Below, one piece after another: positions 33,567 to 41,253 of a DNA stretch of 44,582 nt; the stretch's first letter is position 1; the number at the start of each line of letters is the position of its first letter. The translations under genes were made by a program, and so were the position numbers. Source of the DNA: JAVBTT01 sp031556035 (GTDB lineage: Bacteria; Bacillota; Clostridia; Oscillospirales; UBA929); assembly GCA_031556035.1 (NCBI GenBank), contig JAVBTT010000032.1, forward strand, positions 1 to 44,582, in the 5' to 3' direction. Under the pieces are notes generated by a model. It was not told the DNA's origin. It did no database searches and was given only the letters and a program-made list of their open reading frames with translations.

Positions 33567-34685
33567 CTACACCCTTTTCACTTCCAGAGCCTTTTCGTGA
33601 ACCTTCTTCAGCTCCCCGATGACCGGTATGCCCTGGGGACATATCTCCTCGCACGCCCCGCATTCGATGCAGGCGTCGGCTCGACTGCCTTCATCTATAG
33701 ATTTGAAATACTCCACGCCGAGCGGCCATGTGTTGTCAAAGCGGACAACTTCGTTAAAGCCGCTGAAAAGGCGCGGTATCGGAATTCCCTGAGGGCACTT
33801 GTCGCAATAGTTGCATGAGGTGCAGGGGATTGTCGGAAGCGTTCTGAGCTTTTCAACGGTATTGAGTATTTTTTCGTTATCCTCATTGCTGAGCGGAACG
33901 CGGTTCTCAAAAATCCCTATGTTCTCATTCACTTGGCTGAGATCGGACATGCCAGAGAGTACGACGTCAACTCCGGGAAGGTCGGCGACCCAGCGGATCG
34001 CGGCGCTTGCCGGAGTTCCAGCCCCGTCAAGACAAGCGAGGGCCTCGGGGTGCATGTTCACAAGTCCGCCTCCGCGCACCGGCTCCATCACTATGACGGC
34101 GACGCCGCGCTTTACAGCCTCGTCGTAAAGATATTCGGCATCCCCGGTGTGCCAGTCGTAGTAATTGAGCTGAATCTGGACGAAATCCCAGCTCCCCTCG
34201 TCGAGAATTACAGGAAAGTCCTCTTTTTTTCCGTGGAAAGAGAAGCCGGCGTACCCGATTCGCCCCTCCCTTTTCAGCTTGAGCTGGAAATCATGCGAGC
34301 CCATATCCACAGCCTTCCTCCAGCCGCCGAGGTTTATACCGTGAAGCAGATAAAAGTCGATTTTGTCAAGCCCGAGCCGGCCGGTCTGTATTCCGAATAT
34401 GCGCTCATTGTCTTTTTCTTCGTTGACATCCCCCATTGGAAGCTTGGTAGCTATAGTGTAGCTGTCGCGGGGATACCTGCTCGTAAGGGCCATCCTCGTG
34501 AAATCCTCGCTCTTTCCGTCATGATAGAAATAAGCCGTGTCGTAATAAGTCACGCCACCGGACATAAGCCTGTCCACCATTTCACAGGCGGGGGTAAAGT
34601 CGATTTTTCCGCCCCTCGTGGGCAGACGCATGATCCCCATGCCAAGCCTTGAGGTTTTTTTGCCGATACCGGCCATATCTCTCAT
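33567..34685 (-). CDS. Aldo/keto reductase with C-terminal ferredoxin-like [4Fe-4S] sites
   Basis: About 372 aa. The N-terminal (beta/alpha)8 aldo/keto reductase barrel has TYYDTAYFYHDGKSE (catalytic Asp/Tyr), KIDFYLLHG and VIVMEPVRGGGL. A C-terminal ferredoxin-like part carries two cysteine clusters, CTSCNYCDKCPQGIPIP and CIECGACEEICPQG. This fused type is common in anaerobic Clostridia; its substrate is unknown and it may take electrons from ferredoxin rather than NADPH. The start is uncertain. ATG 34685 gives the usual family N-terminus (KKTSRLGMGIMRLPT) and follows GGAAGGAAG, but TTG 34691 and ATG 34721 are possible. It has its own promoter and is divergent from uxaA. Confidence 0.88.
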   Translation of the reverse strand: MRDMAGIGKKTSRLGMGIMRLPTRGGKIDFTPACEMVDRLMSGGVTYYDTAYFYHDGKSEDFTRMALTSRYPRDSYTIATKLPMGDVNEEKDNERIFGIQTGRLGLDKIDFYLLHGINLGGWRKAVDMGSHDFQLKLKREGRIGYAGFSFHGKKEDFPVILDEGSWDFVQIQLNYYDWHTGDAEYLYDEAVKRGVAVIVMEPVRGGGLVNMHPEALACLDGAGTPASAAIRWVADLPGVDVVLSGMSDLSQVNENIGIFENRVPLSNEDNEKILNTVEKLRTLPTIPCTSCNYCDKCPQGIPIPRLFSGFNEVVRFDNTWPLGVEYFKSIDEGSRADACIECGACEEICPQGIPVIGELKKVHEKALEVKRV

Positions 34686-34767
34686 TTCCAAAGCGATCTT
34701 CCTTCCGCCGCCCTCAATCATCTTGTCGTGCCCTGCGCGAGAGCCCCGTGCGCATCGCGGCACAGAA

Positions 34768-34796
34768 ATTATATACTCAGATTTCTTTCATTTCAA
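34768..34796 (-). promoter_or_regulatory. Promoter of the aldo/keto reductase gene
   Basis: On the minus strand TTGAAA (34796-34791) and consensus TATAAT (34773-34768) are spaced by 17 bases, with initiation near 34761. This excludes start codons upstream of that point. Confidence 0.8.
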
Positions 34797-34853
34797 GTCT
34801 CAATGCTGATAATGAGCCGGGACTGACGTGCAGCTGACCCGGGCGTTTCTCTC

Positions 34854-34882
34854 TTGCCTTAAAACTCCGGATGATGTATTAT
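34854..34882 (+). promoter_or_regulatory. Promoter of the uxaA-kduI-kduD operon
   Basis: TTGCCT (34854-34859) and TATTAT (34877-34882) are spaced by 17 bases, overlapped by a second TATAAT three bases on. The leader to the TTG start at 34921 is about 30 bases. No clear operator was recognised. Confidence 0.6.
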
Positions 34883-34920
34883 AATAAGCGCGATATTATT
34901 CCGGCACGGAGGGATGCCCA

Positions 34921-36399
34921 TTGACACAGGCCGACGCCATCAGAATAGACCCGAGGGACAACGCGGCGGTGGCCCTGCGCCCATTTGCAAGGGGGTACAA
35001 GGCGCTGGAAGTTGTCCTGACCAACGATATCCCCGCCGGGCACAAGTTTGCCCTCTCCGATATCCCGGCGGGCAGCGCCGTCGTCAAATACGGTGCGCCT
35101 ATAGGGTATGCCAGGGCGGACATTGCCGCGGGCTCGCACATCCATACGCACAACCTGAAAACCGGGCTGGAGGGTGCGCTTGAGTATGAATACGGGCCTG
35201 AGCCTATTGTAGATACCACAGGCGCGACCGGCTCGTTTATGGGCTACCGCCGCTCGGACGGTCGCGCAGGCGTGCGCAACGAGATATGGATAATCAACAC
35301 GGTGGGCTGCGTCAACAAAATCGCGGAGCGGTTGGCGGACGAGGCGAACCGGAGGTTTGCCGGACGCACGGACGGAATCTTTTCGTTTTCGCACCCGTTC
35401 GGCTGCTCGCAGCTTGGGGACGACCATGAGAACACCCGCAAAATACTGGCGGACATGGCCCTTCACCCGAACGCCGCCGGAGCGCTTGTGCTGGGCCTTG
35501 GCTGCGAGAACAACACAATCGAAAACTTCAGACCGCTGTTGGGGAACTTTGACCCTAACAGAATAAGGTTTTTGAAGGCGCAGGACTGTGAGGACGAGCA
35601 TGCCGAGGGCCTCGGGCTCATTGGTGAGCTTGTCTCGTACGCCGAGGGCTTTAAGCGCGAGCCGTGCCCGCTCGGCGATCTGATAATCGGACTGAAATGC
35701 GGAGGCTCGGACGGCTTTTCAGGCATCACCGGCAACCCCCTGGTCGGGCGTGTGTCGGACAGGCTCATCGGGCTGGGCGGCTCGGCGATACTCACCGAGG
35801 TGCCGGAGATGTTCGGCGCGGAGACGCTTCTGATGAATCGCTGCGCGTCAAGTGAGTTATTTGAGGATACGGTGGAGATGATAAACGGCTTCAAGACCTA
35901 CTTCGCACGGCACGGTCAGGTCGTTTACGAGAACCCATCCCCCGGCAACAAGGAGGGCGGTATAACAACTCTGGAGGAGAAGTCGCTGGGCTGTGTGCAG
36001 AAGGGCGGAGGGAGCCCGGTGCGCGGCGTGCTCCCATACGGGGGCAGGGTGTCGGAGCGCGGGCTGAACCTGCTCAACGGGCCCGGCAACGACATTGTGG
36101 CGATCACGGCGCTGGCGGCGGCGGGCGCTCAGATAATACTGTTCACAACCGGTCGGGGGACCCCGGTGGGGGCTCCTGTTCCGACGCTGAAGATAGCCAC
36201 GAACTCGGAGCTGGCCCGGCGCAAACCGCACTGGATAGACTACGACGCCGGGGCTCTGCTGGCCGGCAAGGGCATGGATGAGGCGGCGGGCGAGCTGTTT
36301 GAGCTTGTACTGTCCGTGGCGGCCGGGGATACAAGGGCGAAAAACGAGCTCAGCGACTATCGTGAAATATCGATTTTCAAGGACGGCGTAACATTGTGA
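34921..36399 (+). CDS. uxaA: Altronate dehydratase
   Basis: A 492-aa Fe-dependent dehydratase that turns D-altronate into 2-keto-3-deoxygluconate (KDG) in the galacturonate branch of hexuronate breakdown. The N-terminal SAF-type domain (~1-85, ending GSHIHTHNLKTGLEG) precedes the catalytic part. Markers include GYRRSDGRAGVRNEIWII, FSHPFGCSQLGDDHENT, GLKCGGSDGFSGITGNPLVG and a C-terminal VPTLKIATNSELARR. The start is TTG 34921 with GGAGGG seven bases upstream; an ATG at 34914 is out of frame. It is first of the hexuronate operon. Galactarate dehydratase is a relative, but length and N-terminal domain fit UxaA. Confidence 0.92.
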   Translation: MTQADAIRIDPRDNAAVALRPFARGYKALEVVLTNDIPAGHKFALSDIPAGSAVVKYGAPIGYARADIAAGSHIHTHNLKTGLEGALEYEYGPEPIVDTTGATGSFMGYRRSDGRAGVRNEIWIINTVGCVNKIAERLADEANRRFAGRTDGIFSFSHPFGCSQLGDDHENTRKILADMALHPNAAGALVLGLGCENNTIENFRPLLGNFDPNRIRFLKAQDCEDEHAEGLGLIGELVSYAEGFKREPCPLGDLIIGLKCGGSDGFSGITGNPLVGRVSDRLIGLGGSAILTEVPEMFGAETLLMNRCASSELFEDTVEMINGFKTYFARHGQVVYENPSPGNKEGGITTLEEKSLGCVQKGGGSPVRGVLPYGGRVSERGLNLLNGPGNDIVAITALAAAGAQIILFTTGRGTPVGAPVPTLKIATNSELARRKPHWIDYDAGALLAGKGMDEAAGELFELVLSVAAGDTRAKNELSDYREISIFKDGVTL

Positions 36400-36431
36400 G
36401 AAATGTTAAACAACATAAGGAGGAGCAATAC

Positions 36432-37274
36432 ATGGACATCCGCTATTCAACAGGACCCAACGACGCGAAATACTATGACACCGGGGAGCTCAGGGCTGAG
36501 TTCCTGATCGAGAACCTGTACATGCCGGACGAGGTCGCCGCCGTCTATTCCCACGTCGACCGCATGGTAACGCTGGGCATAATGCCGGTCAGGGAGACCC
36601 TGCCGATCGACAAGGGCATCGACATCTGGAAGAACTTCGGCACCGCCTTTTTCCTGGAGCGCCGCGAGGCGGGCTTCTTCAACATCGGCGGCCCGGGGAC
36701 TTGCACGGTGGACGGCAAAGCGTACAAAATGGGCTACAAGGACTGCATCTATATAACCCGCGGCGCAAAAGAGGTGACGTTCGCGAGCGACGGCGCGGAT
36801 AAACCCGCCAAGTTCTACGGCGTGTCCGCCCCCGCCCACTGCTCGTACGAGACCCGCTTCATCTCCATCGCGGACGCAGCCAAAAAGCCGCTCGGCGACC
36901 CGAAAACCTGCAACAAGCGCGTTATCAACCAGTTCATCCATCCGGACGTGCTCAAGACCTGCCAGCTCTCGATGGGCCTCACCGAGCTCGACGAGGGAAG
37001 CGTCTGGAACACGATGCCGTCGCACACGCACGAGCGCCGGATGGAGGTTTACACCTACTTTGAAATCCCCGAGGGCAACGTCGTGTTCCACCTGATGGGC
37101 CAGCCGCAGGAGACGCGCCACATTGTCATGCAAAACGAGCAGGCGGTTATCTCCCCGAGCTGGAGCATCCACTCGGGCGTCGCCACCGCGCGCTATTCGT
37201 TCATCTGGGCCATGGGCGGCGAGAACCAGGCGTTTGACGACATGGACGGGATAGCGACTACAGACCTAAAGTAA
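36432..37274 (+). CDS. kduI: 5-dehydro-4-deoxy-D-glucuronate isomerase
   Basis: A 280-aa cupin isomerase (E. coli KduI is 278 aa) that converts 5-keto-4-deoxyuronate, from pectin or glycosaminoglycan lyase products, into 2,5-diketo-3-deoxygluconate. The zinc-binding stretch NTMPSHTHERRMEVY, followed by GQPQETRHIVMQNEQAVIS and SPSWSIHSGV, is almost identical to known KduI. ATG 36432 has GGAGGAG six bases upstream; an in-frame start at 36396 would overlap uxaA and lacks a site. It lies 32 bp downstream of uxaA in the same operon. Confidence 0.96.
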   Translation: MDIRYSTGPNDAKYYDTGELRAEFLIENLYMPDEVAAVYSHVDRMVTLGIMPVRETLPIDKGIDIWKNFGTAFFLERREAGFFNIGGPGTCTVDGKAYKMGYKDCIYITRGAKEVTFASDGADKPAKFYGVSAPAHCSYETRFISIADAAKKPLGDPKTCNKRVINQFIHPDVLKTCQLSMGLTELDEGSVWNTMPSHTHERRMEVYTYFEIPEGNVVFHLMGQPQETRHIVMQNEQAVISPSWSIHSGVATARYSFIWAMGGENQAFDDMDGIATTDLK

Positions 37275-37304
37275 ATACGAAGAGCGTAGCCTGGCGCTCC
37301 CACC

Positions 37305-37386
37305 GGCCCTATGGGGCCACCTCCCTCAAGGAGGGAGGCAAAACCCCGTCACCCTCTTTGAGGGGGATGCCGCCCACAGGCGGCAT
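37305..37386 (+). repeat. Cluster of four short hairpins between kduI and the next gene
   Basis: Successive stems: GGCCC/GGGCC (37305-37317), CCTCCCTC-AAG-GAGGGAGG (37320-37338), CCCTC-TTT-GAGGG (37352-37364) and ATGCCGCC-CACA-GGCGGCAT (37367-37386). Similar modules recur in intergenic regions of many gut Clostridia, to my recollection. It sits inside an operon and could tune expression or mRNA stability of the downstream genes. Confidence 0.65.
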
Positions 37387-37442
37387 GAGGGAGTCCAGGG
37401 AGGCCGCCCGTGTTCGGCTTGACTCTCACACAAGGAGGCCCC

Positions 37443-38228
37443 ATGAAACTCAGTATCACAATAACCGGCGCGGACGGAGGCGTCCGCGCGAGCGCGTCCG
37501 GCGAGGGCTCAGCCCGGCTCGTCCACGCCGCCGCGTACCAGCCGGGAGATACCATACGCCTGGAGTCCGACGTCCCCGGCTTTGTCGTCTGCCAGCTCGA
37601 GGACAGCATGGCCCCGTCGTACGGGTACCTGAAGGCCGGCTTCGCGCTGGAGGTGCCCTTTGGGGAAAAGCGCGTCAGCTATTCGCCGAAATGCTTCACA
37701 GGGGATATCCACCTTCTCTGGGGGCGCGAGGCGGAGTCGGGCGAGATATCGGCGTACCGCAACCTGGCGCTGAATCCGTTGGACAGCCACATAAACGAAG
37801 GGCTGTTTCCCCACGCTTTCGCGAACGTCGAGACCCGCGGGGAGTCGGTGTTCGCGGCGCGCAACGCGATAAACGGCAACATAACCAGCGAGGGGCACGG
37901 CCCCTGGCCATACGAGAGCTGGGGGATAAACCAAAACCCGGACGCCGAGATGACGGTGGACTTCGGGCGTACGGTCAGTATCGACAGGCTGGTCTTCACC
38001 CTCAGGGCGGACTTCCCGCACGACAACTGGTGGAAGCGGGCGACCGTAAGGTTTTCGGACGGCTCTTCCGAAACGATACGCTTTGTCAAAAGCGGGGAGC
38101 CGCAGAGCTTCGATATTGCCGCACGCGAGGTCTCGAGCCTCACATTAAGCGAGCTTATCAAGGATGAGGACGACCCCTCGCCCTTCCCCGCGCTGGTGCA
38201 GCTTGAGTGCTGGGGGAGAGAAATCTGA
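37443..38228 (+). CDS. Unknown protein with discoidin (F5/8 type C)-like C-terminal half, inside the kdu operon
   Basis: A 261-aa protein of no function I recognise. The start is ATG 37443 with AGGAGG five bases upstream. The first ~95 residues look beta-rich (DTIRLESDVPGFVVCQLEDS). Residues ~105-225 resemble a discoidin-type sugar-binding jelly roll: RNLALNP, AINGNITSEGHGPWPYESWG, AEMTVDFGRTVSIDRLVFTL, then a strand-rich tail. There is no signal peptide or membrane span, so it should be cytoplasmic, which is odd for a carbohydrate-binding fold. Located between kduI and kduD, it may bind or isomerise an unsaturated uronate or oligosaccharide; that is inference. Confidence 0.78.
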   Translation: MKLSITITGADGGVRASASGEGSARLVHAAAYQPGDTIRLESDVPGFVVCQLEDSMAPSYGYLKAGFALEVPFGEKRVSYSPKCFTGDIHLLWGREAESGEISAYRNLALNPLDSHINEGLFPHAFANVETRGESVFAARNAINGNITSEGHGPWPYESWGINQNPDAEMTVDFGRTVSIDRLVFTLRADFPHDNWWKRATVRFSDGSSETIRFVKSGEPQSFDIAAREVSSLTLSELIKDEDDPSPFPALVQLECWGREI

Positions 38229-38230
38229 CC

Positions 38231-38300
38231 CTGTGGGCGGATATGGAATCCGCCCCTACAGAGAGACACATTTTAACGCAGGGGCCGAATCCATTTCGGC
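38231..38300 (+). repeat. Two intergenic hairpins before kduD
   Basis: CTGT-GGGCGGAT (38231-38242) pairs with ATCCGCCC (38248-38255) and ACAG (38258-38261) with a two-base bulge. GCCGAA (38284-38289) pairs with TTCGGC (38295-38300). The first resembles a dispersed GGGCGGAT palindrome I associate with Clostridia. There is no T-run, so not a typical terminator. Confidence 0.6.
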
Positions 38301-38348
38301 TCAAAGCCCGTGAACCCACAATTTTAATTTAAACGGAGGCATTTAATC

Positions 38349-39143
38349 ATGCAGGAGCTGTTTTCACTTAAAGGCAAGGTCGCGCTGGTCACAGGTGCCA
38401 GCTACGGCATCGGCTTTTCCATCGCGTCCGCGCTGGCGGAGGCCGGGGCGACAATCGTGTTCAACGACATTAAGCAGGAGCTTGTGGACAAGGGCACGGC
38501 GGCGTACAAAGAGTCAAATATCCCCGCCCACGGCTATGTGTGCGACGTCACGAGCGAGGAGCAGGTTAACGCGCTTGTCGCCCAGGTCGAGAAAGAGGTA
38601 GGGGTCATTGACATTCTGGTCAACAACGCCGGCATCATCAAGCGCGTCCCGATGACCGAGATGAGCGCGGCCGACTTCCGGCAGGTCATCGACGTGGATC
38701 TCAACGCCCCGTTCATCGTCGCCAAGGCGGTCATCCCGTCCATGATAAGGAAGGGCGGCGGCAAGATCATAAACATCTGCTCGATGATGAGCGAACTCGG
38801 CCGCGAAACCGTCAGCGCCTACGCGGCAGCCAAGGGCGGTTTGAAGATGCTCACAAAGAACATCGCCAGCGAGTACGGCGAGCAGAACATCCAGTGCAAC
38901 GGCATCGGGCCCGGCTACATTGAGACCCCGCAGACCGCCCCGCTGCGCGAGCGCCAAGCCGACGGCTCGAGGCATCCGTTTGACCAGTTCATCATCAGCA
39001 AGACACCGGCGGCCCGCTGGGGCACCACCGACGACCTTAGGGGCCCGGCTGTGTTCCTCGCGTCCGCCGCGTCGGACTTCGTAAACGGCCATATCCTCTA
39101 CGTCGACGGAGGGATTCTGGCCTACATCGGCAAACAGCCGTAA
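38349..39143 (+). CDS. kduD: 2-deoxy-D-gluconate 3-dehydrogenase / gluconate 5-dehydrogenase type SDR (KduD)
   Basis: A 264-aa classical short-chain dehydrogenase. The cofactor motif is VTGASYGIGFSIA, then DILVNNAGIIKR, the catalytic ICSMMSELGRETVSAYAAAKGG region (Ser, Tyr, Lys) and a C-terminal FVNGHILYVDGGILAYIGKQ. In a kduI operon the expected reaction is reduction of 2,5-diketo-3-deoxygluconate to KDG, the same product as UxaA. The sequence style is also close to gluconate 5-dehydrogenases, so that activity is the alternative. The start is ATG 38349 with GGAGG nine bases upstream. A strong hairpin follows, ending the operon. KDG kinase and aldolase are not in the window. Confidence 0.9.
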   Translation: MQELFSLKGKVALVTGASYGIGFSIASALAEAGATIVFNDIKQELVDKGTAAYKESNIPAHGYVCDVTSEEQVNALVAQVEKEVGVIDILVNNAGIIKRVPMTEMSAADFRQVIDVDLNAPFIVAKAVIPSMIRKGGGKIINICSMMSELGRETVSAYAAAKGGLKMLTKNIASEYGEQNIQCNGIGPGYIETPQTAPLRERQADGSRHPFDQFIISKTPAARWGTTDDLRGPAVFLASAASDFVNGHILYVDGGILAYIGKQP

Positions 39144-39152
39144 GCTTTAAAG

Positions 39153-39189
39153 TTGGGTATTCTCCCGCTCCATGCGGGGGAATACCCAA
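39153..39189 (+). terminator. Terminator of the hexuronate operon
   Basis: TTGGGTATTCTCCCGC (39153-39168) pairs with 39174-39189 (one G-T pair) around a 5-base loop, ten bases after the kduD stop. The following sequence is T-rich only in part (TCGATTTATT). Confidence 0.7.
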
Positions 39190-39215
39190 TCGATTTATTG
39201 TGGGGAGATATTTAA

Positions 39216-41009
39216 ATGAAGATAAGGGCATTTTGTATCACTTTGGCGCTGGTGATGAGCCTGGCGATAACGCCAGCGGGGGCAGCGAATGGGATAACCG
39301 CCGCTGTGGGTACATATCAAACCTTTGCCACAGGCAGCTGGCATAATCTCGCGATAAAAACGGACGGCAGCTTGTGGGCCTGGGGAGGTAACGCTTCGGG
39401 CCAACTCGGCGACGCTACGACGGTGGACAAGGATGAGCCTGTGGAAATAATGGACGGAGTTGTTTCTGTTGCGGCGGGAGAGCACTTTAGCTGCGCGATA
39501 AAAAATGACGGCAGTCTTTGGACCTGGGGGGACAATTCAACGGGGCAGCTTGGCGACGGCACAAGGAAAAACAAGCACACTCCGATAAAAATAATGGATG
39601 ACGTTAGTTTTGTATCCGCCGGAAGCCAACGCGCTTTCGCGATAAAAACCGACGGCAGCCTTTGGGCCTGGGGATATAACAATGACGGCTGTCTTGGCGA
39701 CGGCACGACTGAAGCTAAACTAAGCCCAATTAAGCTTATGGACGACGTTTCTTGCGTGGTTACCGCAAAGGAATGGTATATCGAGCCGGAGTTCGACTGC
39801 GCTTTCGCGATAAAGACGGACGGCACTCTTTGGGCTTGGGGGGAAAACTCGAACGGGAGGCTTGGCGACGGCACGAGGGAAAACAAGCTTGTCCCGGTAA
39901 AAATAACAGACGGCGTCATATCGGTATCCTCCAGATATGATCATACCCTCGCAATAAAAACGGACGGCAGCCTGTGGGCTTGGGGCAGAAACGGAGTCGG
40001 TCAACTCGGCGACGGCACGAACGAAGCCAAATATACACCGATAAAAATTATGGCGGAAGTATCCTCCGCTACGGCGGGCGACTGTTCTTCATACGCGATA
40101 AAAACAGACGGAACACTTTGGGGCTGGGGCTCGTATTATGTTTCCAGCGGGAGCGTCCTGAAACCGGAAAAACTCTTGGATGATGTTGCGGCTGTATCAA
40201 CTGGCGCCGAGCACGCGCTCGCGATAAAAACAGACGGAACTCTCTGGGCTTGGGGAGGCAATACATTTCGCGAGCTTGGCGACGGCACGTATCAAAAAAG
40301 ATACCGGCCTGTGGAGGTTTTTGACGAGGTTGTTTATACAGCAGCCCAGAATTGGGAAAGTATAGCGGTGAAAGAGGACGGCAGCCTTTGGGGGTGGGGT
40401 CTTTTTTATGGCCACACTCCGGTGGAAATCCTGGACAGCCTTAAGCTGCCTGAATCCAGGCCGGCTCCCGACCCGGGGCCACCTCCGGAACGGCCCTCTT
40501 TCTGGGCAGATGAACAGGTCGCCTCAGCCATCGCCGCCGGACTCGTTCCTCAATCCCTGCAATCGCAGTACACTGAGCACATCACCCGAGCCGAGTTCTG
40601 TGCGCTGGCCGTCACTTTCTGTGAAACCGTGACCGGCAAAGAGATAACAAATCGCAAGTCCTTCAGCGATACAGAGGATGTCAACGTAGAAAAAGCCGCC
40701 GCTGCCGGGATTGTGAGCGGCATTGGCGGCGGCAAATTTGATCCTGACGGAAAAATAACCCGAGAGCAGGCGGCTGTCATGCTTGCGCAACTCTCCCGCG
40801 CAGTTGGCAAGCACCTGAGTGAGATACCACCTGCCTTCTCAGACAATGATAAAATAGCCACTTGGGCTTTTATCCAGGTGGGCCAGATACAGGGCGCGGG
40901 CATTATGAGCGGGGTGGGGGGAAACGCTTTCGCGCCTAAGGAACGGTACACAAGGGAGCAGAGCATCGTCACGATATGGAAGCTGTACGGTTCATGCACG
41001 ACAGCCTGA
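39216..41009 (+). CDS. RCC1-repeat surface protein with C-terminal SLH domains
   Basis: A 597-aa exported protein. The signal peptide (MKIRAFCITLALVMSLAITP, cleavage near AGA-A) is followed by eight RCC1/BNR-like beta-propeller blades, each marked by AIKTDGSLWAWG-type motifs, about 50 residues apart (~45-410). A proline-rich linker (RPAPDPGPPPERP) and three SLH repeats (~425-597) complete it. The propeller should display a binding surface while the SLH domains fix it to the wall polymer. The ATG at 39216 has GGGGAG eight bases upstream. It lies just past the kduD terminator; no good promoter was seen in the 26 bp between. Ligand unknown. Confidence 0.87.
   Translation: MKIRAFCITLALVMSLAITPAGAANGITAAVGTYQTFATGSWHNLAIKTDGSLWAWGGNASGQLGDATTVDKDEPVEIMDGVVSVAAGEHFSCAIKNDGSLWTWGDNSTGQLGDGTRKNKHTPIKIMDDVSFVSAGSQRAFAIKTDGSLWAWGYNNDGCLGDGTTEAKLSPIKLMDDVSCVVTAKEWYIEPEFDCAFAIKTDGTLWAWGENSNGRLGDGTRENKLVPVKITDGVISVSSRYDHTLAIKTDGSLWAWGRNGVGQLGDGTNEAKYTPIKIMAEVSSATAGDCSSYAIKTDGTLWGWGSYYVSSGSVLKPEKLLDDVAAVSTGAEHALAIKTDGTLWAWGGNTFRELGDGTYQKRYRPVEVFDEVVYTAAQNWESIAVKEDGSLWGWGLFYGHTPVEILDSLKLPESRPAPDPGPPPERPSFWADEQVASAIAAGLVPQSLQSQYTEHITRAEFCALAVTFCETVTGKEITNRKSFSDTEDVNVEKAAAAGIVSGIGGGKFDPDGKITREQAAVMLAQLSRAVGKHLSEIPPAFSDNDKIATWAFIQVGQIQGAGIMSGVGGNAFAPKERYTREQSIVTIWKLYGSCTTA
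39333..40425 (+). repeat. DNA-level tandem repeats encoding RCC1 blades
   Basis: Eight copies of a block containing GCGATAAAAACGGACGGCAG-like sequence followed by TTTGGGCCTGGGG occur every ~135-180 bases. The copies are similar enough at DNA level to recombine, so blade number may vary between strains. Confidence 0.75.
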
Positions 41010-41195
41010 GCAAGGCTTTCTGCGGGACGGCGTTTGACGGATACCGGTCAGCATACTTTTCCGCAAATACGTGACCACAGTCACTTCATTTGATGCGCGT
41101 TCGATACCTTTTCGTCCGGAAGGAAATAAAAAATTCCAGACGAGCCAACGCCTGGACGGGCAAAAGCACGGGGGGCCAATTGCTGTATCAACCAG

Positions 41196-41229
41196 AAAAA
41201 ACGCGGGGGCGCCCGCGAAAGACGCCCCC
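41196..41229 (-). terminator. Terminator of the LPXTG surface protein gene
   Basis: On the minus strand GGGGGCG (41229-41223) and CGCCCCC (41211-41205) form a stem, followed after GCG by six T's (41201-41196). It lies 24 bp after the stop of the gene ending at 41254. The 41010-41195 stretch holds no gene I can support. Confidence 0.8.
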
Positions 41230-41253
41230 ATGTTATAGTTACAGCATACAGCG

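Noticed and set aside
34914..35183. ATG 34914 as the start of uxaA
   Set aside because: It opens another frame that reads MPIDTGRRHQN and loses the SAF domain. TTG 34921 behind GGAGGG keeps the family N-terminus.
39333..40425. Regular DNA repeats considered as a CRISPR array
   Set aside because: The repeats lie in frame inside a protein and encode RCC1 blades; intervals are ~150 bp and there are no cas genes.
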